From the NCBI GenBank assembly GCA_001799995.1, contig MGUK01000098.1, positions 1-64,000 on the forward strand: 64,000 bases of DNA, read 5' to 3'. Shown piece by piece: positions 59,635-64,000 of this stretch. The stretch is from Elusimicrobia bacterium GWF2_62_30. Its GTDB lineage: Bacteria; Elusimicrobiota; Elusimicrobia; Elusimicrobiales; UBA9959. The notes under the pieces were generated by a model. It ran no database searches. It saw only the letters and a list, made by a program, of their open reading frames with translations, and had not been told where the DNA came from. The translations under genes were made by a program, and so were the position numbers. Positions within the stretch are counted from its first letter, which is position 1, and every line of letters starts with the position of its first letter.

Positions 59635-59658
59635 GAGCCAGAGGTGTGAATACGCGAA

Positions 59659-60108
59659 ATGGGAAAAATCTTTTCAATTAATACCAGCAGCGGCAAAGGC
59701 GTACCTAAAGAGAACGTGCAGAAGGCTTTGCTCGTAAAAGGCCACGGCATAAAAGACGACGCCCACGCCGGCACCGAGCTGCGCCAGGTCAGCCTCCTCG
59801 ACATCGAAAGCATCCGCCGCCAGATAGCCGACGCCAAAGCCAAAAAAGCCACCGTCCAGATCCGCCCCGGCATCTACGCCGAGAACCTCACCACCCAAGG
59901 CCTCGCCCTCGCCGACCTCAAAATAGGCGACAAACTCCGCGTCGGCAGCACCGCCGTCCTCCAGATCTCCAAAATAGGCAAAGAATGCCACAGCCGCTGC
60001 GCCATCTACCACCAGGTAGGCGACTGCATCATGCCCAAAAAAGGCATCTTCGCCGAAGTCCTCGAAGACGGCCCCATAGAAGTCGGCGACCCCATAGAAA
60101 AAGTTTAA
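59659..60108 (+). CDS. MOSC-domain protein
   Basis: The product has 149 residues and is a single MOSC domain (RPGIYAENLTTQGLALADLKIGD, IGKECHSRCAIY). MOSC domains move or sulfurate molybdenum cofactor. Small single-domain forms adjoin moaC/mog genes in many anaerobes. Confidence 0.88.
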   Translation: MGKIFSINTSSGKGVPKENVQKALLVKGHGIKDDAHAGTELRQVSLLDIESIRRQIADAKAKKATVQIRPGIYAENLTTQGLALADLKIGDKLRVGSTAVLQISKIGKECHSRCAIYHQVGDCIMPKKGIFAEVLEDGPIEVGDPIEKV

Positions 60109-60119
60109 GCAAGGATAAT

Positions 60120-60611
60120 ATGGAAAAAACAAAAAGCTTCAAATTCGCCGTGCTGACCGCCAGCGACCGCTGCTCCCGCGGCGAGGCCGAAGACGCCAGC
60201 GGCAAGCTCGTAGACGAAATGGTGAAGACCATAGGCGGCGTCCTCGCCGCCCGGGAGATAGTCCCCGACGAGCTCCCCGCCATAAAAGAAAAACTCATGC
60301 ACTACTGCGAAACCCTCAAGGTAGGCGTGGTCTTCACCACCGGCGGCACCGGCTTCAGCGGCCGCGACGTCACCCCCGAAGCCACCGACGCCGTAATAGA
60401 GCGCGCCATTCCCGGCTTCGGCGAACTGATGCGCGCCGAAGGCCTGAAGCAGACCAGGAAAGCCATGCTCTCGCGCGGCATCTCCGGCATACGCGGCAAC
60501 ACCATCATCATCAACCTGCCCGGCAGCCCCAAAGCCGTAAAGGAATCGCTGGACGCCATCCTCGACCTAATCCCGCACTCGCTGGAGATGCTGGCCGGCG
60601 GCGGCCACTGA
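60120..60611 (+). CDS. mogA: molybdopterin adenylyltransferase (MogA/MoaB type)
   Basis: The product has 163 residues from the ATG at 60120. FTTGGTGFSGRDVTPEAT and the phosphate loop NLPGSPKAVKESL mark the MogA/MoaB fold. It adenylates molybdopterin before MoeA inserts the metal. It starts 11 nt after the MOSC gene. Confidence 0.92.
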   Translation: MEKTKSFKFAVLTASDRCSRGEAEDASGKLVDEMVKTIGGVLAAREIVPDELPAIKEKLMHYCETLKVGVVFTTGGTGFSGRDVTPEATDAVIERAIPGFGELMRAEGLKQTRKAMLSRGISGIRGNTIIINLPGSPKAVKESLDAILDLIPHSLEMLAGGGH

Positions 60612-60683
60612 CGGGACGGGATTCCAAGCGGATATCAAAAAGAGTAAAATTTAAAGATCAGCGGCGATGCAACGGAGGCGACC

Positions 60684-62522
60684 ATGAAAGGCTGGACCGG
60701 ATACATACTCAGGGTTAATCTCACCGACAAGACCTGGAAAAAAGAATCCTTTACCGAAGAATTCGCCCAGAAATGGGTGGGCGGCCGCGGCTTCGCCGCC
60801 AAGATTCTTTTCGACGAGCTCAAGCCGGGCATAGACCCGCTCGGCCCCGAGAACAAGCTGGTAGTGGCCCTGGGCCCCATAGCCGGCATCCCGGCCCCCA
60901 ACACCGGCAAGGTGGTAGTAGCCGCCAAATCCCCGCTCACCGGCTTCTACGGCGACGGCAACCTCGGTTCGCGCGTTTCCGACCAGCTGCGCAAGGCGGG
61001 CTACGACGCGCTGATAGTGGAAGGCAAGGCCGACAAGCCCGTCTACCTTAACATAGAGGACGACAAGGTGGAATTCCTCGACGCCGCCGAGATGTGGGGC
61101 AAGGGCACCTACCACTCCAATGAATGGATCTACGCCAAGTACGGCAAGAACGTGGGCGTGCTCAATATCGGCCAGGCCGGCGAGAACAAGGTGCTCTACG
61201 CCGTGATACGCAGCCTGGAAGGCCGCGCCGGCGGCAGGCCCGGCATAGGCGCCGTGATGGGCTCTAAAATGCTCAAGGCCATAGTGGTGAAGGGCACCAA
61301 ACAGATCCCGCAGCACGACGCGGACCTGATGCGCAAGCTGGGCGTGGAAGGGCTCAAGAAGGCCCGCGAGCTGGACCAGAAGAGCGGCTGGTCCAAGCAG
61401 AGCACCGACGCCGTGCTGGGCTGGTGCAACGAGGTTAACGGCCTGCCGGTGCAGAACATGCGGCATACTTCCCACCCCGAGGCTTATAAGCTCGACGGCG
61501 AACACCTCAACGACGCCCGCATCGCCACCTACGGCTGCCCCAGCTGCACCATGCACTGCGGCATCACCATCCACGACAAGGAAGGCCGCGAAAGCGAGCT
61601 GGACTACGAGAACATCGGCATGCTGGGCCCGAACATCAATGTGTTCGACCTCAAGCAGGTGGGCTCGCTGAATTACCTGTGCGACGATTACGGCCTGGAC
61701 ACCATCTCGGCCGGCGCGGTGCTGGGCTTCTACGGCGACGCCATAGAGCGCGGCGCGGCCAAGGGCGACTTCAAGTTCGGCGACGCCGAGAAGGGCAAGA
61801 CGCTGCTCTGGGATATCGCCACCCGCAAGGGAGAGGCCGGCAATTTGCTGGCCGACGGCGCCCTGCGCGCGGCGAAAGTTTACGGCAATAATTCCGCGGA
61901 TTACGCTATGCAGGTGAAAGGCCTGGAGATGGCCGCCTACAACTGCAAGTCCATCCCCGGCCAGGCGCTGGCCTTCGGTGTGGCGGCCATAGGCGGCCAC
62001 CACCGCGAGGCCTGGATCATCACCTTCGAGCTCAAGCACAGCAAGCGCGAATCCTACGGGCCCGAGAAGGCGGCCAAGGTCATAGAGCTGCAGCGCATCC
62101 GCGGCGGCCTTTTCGAAATGCTGGTGGCCTGCCGCTTCCCCTGGGTGGAAGTGGGCTACGAGCTGGAGAACTATCCCAAGTTCTTCAACGCGGTGACCGG
62201 CCTGGACTGGACGCTGGAGAATTTCTGGACCGCCGCCGACCGCGCCTACTCCATGATCAAGCTGCATTACCTGCGCGAGTTCCCCGAAGTCACCCGCAAG
62301 GACGACTACCCGCCGGCGGTCTGGTTCGACAAGAGCAACGCCGATACCGAGGGCCCGCAGAAGGGCGTGGTGCTGGAATACGACAAGTACGACTCCCTGC
62401 TGCAGCATTATTACGACCAGCGCGGCTACGATAAGCGCGGTATCCCGACGATGGAAACGCTGAAGAAGCTGGGCCTGGAGGCGGAAGCCGCCGCGGCTTC
62501 CAAAACGGCGAAGTTGAACTGA
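60684..62522 (+). CDS. aor: tungsten aldehyde:ferredoxin oxidoreductase
   Basis: The product has 612 residues. The N-terminal domain has WVGGRGFAAKILFDEL, and KSPLTGFYGDGNLGSR binds tungstopterin. The Fe-S cysteines are C285, C288 and C292 (CPSCTMHC) plus a later Cys in ACRFPW. The enzyme oxidises aldehydes to acids with reduction of ferredoxin, or the reverse. Adjacent tupABC supports tungsten as the metal. Overlaps the MoaD-like gene by 1 nt. Confidence 0.94.
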   Translation: MKGWTGYILRVNLTDKTWKKESFTEEFAQKWVGGRGFAAKILFDELKPGIDPLGPENKLVVALGPIAGIPAPNTGKVVVAAKSPLTGFYGDGNLGSRVSDQLRKAGYDALIVEGKADKPVYLNIEDDKVEFLDAAEMWGKGTYHSNEWIYAKYGKNVGVLNIGQAGENKVLYAVIRSLEGRAGGRPGIGAVMGSKMLKAIVVKGTKQIPQHDADLMRKLGVEGLKKARELDQKSGWSKQSTDAVLGWCNEVNGLPVQNMRHTSHPEAYKLDGEHLNDARIATYGCPSCTMHCGITIHDKEGRESELDYENIGMLGPNINVFDLKQVGSLNYLCDDYGLDTISAGAVLGFYGDAIERGAAKGDFKFGDAEKGKTLLWDIATRKGEAGNLLADGALRAAKVYGNNSADYAMQVKGLEMAAYNCKSIPGQALAFGVAAIGGHHREAWIITFELKHSKRESYGPEKAAKVIELQRIRGGLFEMLVACRFPWVEVGYELENYPKFFNAVTGLDWTLENFWTAADRAYSMIKLHYLREFPEVTRKDDYPPAVWFDKSNADTEGPQKGVVLEYDKYDSLLQHYYDQRGYDKRGIPTMETLKKLGLEAEAAAASKTAKLN

Positions 62523-62749
62523 TGAAAGTGACGGTGAAGCTTATCGGCCCGCTCATCTACGAGGGCGGGTTCAGCGAGAGGGAACTGGAGCTCCCCGGGC
62601 CGATGACGGCCGCGGAGCTTTCAGCCTACGTCAAAATAGACCAGAAGCGCCCCACCATCATAACCCGCAACGGCAAGGCCGCCGCGCCCGCCGACGTGGT
62701 GAAGGACGGCGACCGCGTGGTGATCTCGCATATCTACTCCGGCGGCTGA
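62522..62749 (+). CDS. MoaD/ThiS-like sulfur carrier
   Basis: The product has 75 residues, a ubiquitin-like beta-grasp fold ending in the diglycine SGG required for thiocarboxylate formation. Coupling to aor is common for small MoaD-like proteins in tungsten operons. No moaE is in the window, so its partner may be elsewhere or the carrier may be specific for the tungsten enzyme. Confidence 0.85.
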   Translation: MKVTVKLIGPLIYEGGFSERELELPGPMTAAELSAYVKIDQKRPTIITRNGKAAAPADVVKDGDRVVISHIYSGG

Positions 62750-62768
62750 ACCACGCCGCGGCATACGT

Positions 62769-62806
62769 AAAAAATATCCCCGCCGGTCGGCGGGGATATT
62801 TTTTTT
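62769..62806. terminator. strong intrinsic terminator after the tungsten island
   Basis: A 16-base stem with GGTC loop (AATATCCCCGCC/GGCGGGGATATT core) is flanked by six A and eight T residues. It also faces the convergent lipoprotein gene. Confidence 0.93.
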
Positions 62807-62823
62807 GCGCGCTGCCGGACCGG

Positions 62824-63687
62824 TCAGTCGTCCGGGGTTTCTTCCGAAGGGGGAAGCGTCTGGGCCGGGGCGGGCTGGGACGCCGGCGCCGCAATCTCAG
62901 GCGCCGTGGCCGGCGCGGGCTGTTCCGGCTGCGCCGTGGCGGGTGGCTGCGGCTGCGGGGCCTCCGGGGCGGGCGGCTGAGCCGGTACCGGCTCCGTCTT
63001 TAACGCCGCCTTTGCCCTGGCGGCCTGTTCGGCGCGCTTGAGGGCCTCGTAGGTGTCGGTGGCCGAGCGCCACAGCATCTGGCGGAGCAGGCTGTATTCG
63101 CCGGAGGAGGGGGTGAACAGCGGGTAAAGCGGGAGCATCACCAGGTGGAAGATAGTTTTGTTCCTGCCGACCACCTCAACCTTGGCCGTCCCGGTGGAGG
63201 TCTGGAAATCCGCCGTCAGCAGGTAATTGGTGCGGATGGAGGAAGGCAGTATAAAGATGAAGGCCGTTTCCACTAGGTAGGACCGGAGCAGGTCGCCGTA
63301 GGTCCACTTGTTGAGCGTATCCACCTGCAGACGCAGGGTGCCGCGCCCCCTGGCCTTGTCGTAGAGCCCGGCCTCGGCGAAAACGCTGCGCGCCCTCTTA
63401 AGCAGTTTGGCCTGATCGTCGGGGTCCGCCGGCACTGGTTTTTGTACCGGGCTTTTGAACTGCCCGGTGTCCTGCGCTATATAGCCCTGCCCGATATCTT
63501 CCGAGGGGGCGTGGTAGGGGTACAGCTTCCACGTAAGCTGGATGTCCGCGAACGGAGTGACCGCGCGGTCCTCCAGCATCGCCTTGGCGGTTTCCCTGTC
63601 CACCCGGATATCGCCCGAGGTGAAAGCCGCGCAGCCGCCGGCCAGCGCCGCCGCTGCCGTGATAAGAAAAAGTTTAAATATTCTCAT
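62824..63687 (-). CDS. lipoprotein of unknown function
   Basis: The product has 287 residues. The signal peptide ends in LAGGCA, so Cys19 should be lipidated. The middle domain (residues about 85-210) has LRLQVDTLNKWTYGD and a hydrophobic ETAFIFILPSS. The last 60 residues are a Pro/Ala/Gln-rich tail. The family is not recognised; the hydrophobic loop may touch the membrane. Confidence 0.7.
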   Translation of the reverse strand: MRIFKLFLITAAAALAGGCAAFTSGDIRVDRETAKAMLEDRAVTPFADIQLTWKLYPYHAPSEDIGQGYIAQDTGQFKSPVQKPVPADPDDQAKLLKRARSVFAEAGLYDKARGRGTLRLQVDTLNKWTYGDLLRSYLVETAFIFILPSSIRTNYLLTADFQTSTGTAKVEVVGRNKTIFHLVMLPLYPLFTPSSGEYSLLRQMLWRSATDTYEALKRAEQAARAKAALKTEPVPAQPPAPEAPQPQPPATAQPEQPAPATAPEIAAPASQPAPAQTLPPSEETPDD

Positions 63688-63740
63688 TAAGTCCCCATCC
63701 TGACACGAATCATACCGGAAACCGCTTATTTTTTATATAT

Positions 63741-63765
63741 TATAATATGTCGCCGGGGCTATGCT
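63741..63765 (+). promoter_or_regulatory. promoter region of the GNAT gene
   Basis: TATAAT at 63741-63746 lies in an AT-rich stretch 48 nt before the ATG. A second hexamer TATGCT at 63760-63765 is another possible -10. No dyad like that of the seven modules stands at the right distance. Confidence 0.4.
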
Positions 63766-63793
63766 ATCTTCCTGCCGCGGTTATAAGGGGTTT

Positions 63794-64000
63794 ATGCCTG
63801 TACGAAAATTAGGGGAAATAATATCCAGCAGCTATGGCGATGTGACCATCCGCCTGGCTTCTCTGCACGACATGCGCCGCATCCAGATGCTCTACGCCGA
63901 GGTCTACGGGGGCAACTATTCCATCCCCATAGTCACCGACAAAGAGAAGATGCGCAGCGCCATAGAGGACAACGAGTATTACTGGCTGGTGGCCGAATGC
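63794..64000 (+). CDS. GNAT-like acetyltransferase, 3' end outside the window
   Basis: Sixty-nine codons are visible from the ATG at 63794 (ribosome binding site TAAGGGG). VTIRLASLHDMRRIQMLYAE is the start of a GNAT fold, followed by ENEYYWLVAEC-like strand residues. The acetyl-CoA loop lies beyond the edge, so identity is provisional. Confidence 0.55.
   Translation, partial: MPVRKLGEIISSSYGDVTIRLASLHDMRRIQMLYAEVYGGNYSIPIVTDKEKMRSAIEDNEYYWLVAEC

Noticed and set aside
63741-63793. Eighth copy of the dyad-promoter module before the GNAT gene
   Set aside because: TATGCT is present, but no paired CCGACA/TGTCGG arms stand at the fixed distance.

Overview
The window is a 64-kb, GC-rich stretch of a diderm bacterial chromosome. 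Sec signal peptides, a lipoprotein, a predicted outer-membrane barrel and many short palindromic intergenic repeats support this. No rRNA, tRNA, CRISPR array, transposase or integrase was seen. The phylum cannot be fixed from the sequence; an uncultivated, anaerobic-leaning lineage such as Elusimicrobiota is a guess, based on the tungsten aldehyde oxidoreductase, the molybdenum cofactor genes and the GGGGTCTGACCCC and GGGGACGCTGAT type repeats.

Bases 1-8140 are an accessory island of small phage- or plasmid-like genes: KilA-N, HigB/HigA-peptidase, a DUF1016_N/ATPase-like chimera, an XRE pair, ORF6N and RhuM-Fic. It also holds gene fossils and several long palindromes with a CGAATTCG core. From 8.1 to 27 kb come secreted proteins of unknown function, a membrane protein, a metallo-beta-lactamase-fold protein and a 5-oxoprolinase operon (pxpB plus a pxpA-pxpC fusion) framed by two 83-bp repeats. 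The same stretch holds ssb, a MazG-like pyrophosphatase, a Nudix/zinc-finger fusion, dacB, an SDR-like protein, a DEDDh exonuclease, a class III nucleotide cyclase, a VOC protein, a papain-like protease and a metal-binding HMA protein. From 27.3 to 33.5 kb lies addAB.

From 33.5 to 45.7 kb there is an AGCS symporter and then a compact carbohydrate operon: an exported GH144-like glucanase with a CBM9-like domain, a binding protein fused to its ABC permease, a second permease, a GH94 phosphorylase, a GH35-like glycosidase and a sugar ABC ATPase. From 45.8 to 50.9 kb lie a small unknown gene, a YgjP-type protease, an orphan histidine kinase, L-asparaginase and P5C dehydrogenase. From 51 to 62.7 kb is a tungsten island: LysR regulator, periplasmic molybdopterin-fold protein, porin, tupABC, moeA, moaA, moaC, MOSC, mogA, aldehyde:ferredoxin oxidoreductase and a MoaD-like carrier. 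This covers import, cofactor synthesis and the enzyme in one run of same-strand genes.

The most striking signal is a recurring promoter module in front of seven unrelated genes: KilA-N, the DUF1016_N chimera, ORF6N, RhuM-Fic, ssb, addA and a 102-aa unknown. It is a dyad of the form CCAACCCGACA-N6-TGTCGGGTTGG followed by a TATGCT/TAGGCT -10 hexamer. In six of the seven copies the dyad centre is 19.5 bp upstream of the -10. In the seventh the 3' half keeps that position while the 5' half is displaced. The joint presence of ssb and addAB suggests an undescribed DNA-repair or stress regulon whose operator has also been taken up by mobile antirepressor-like genes.
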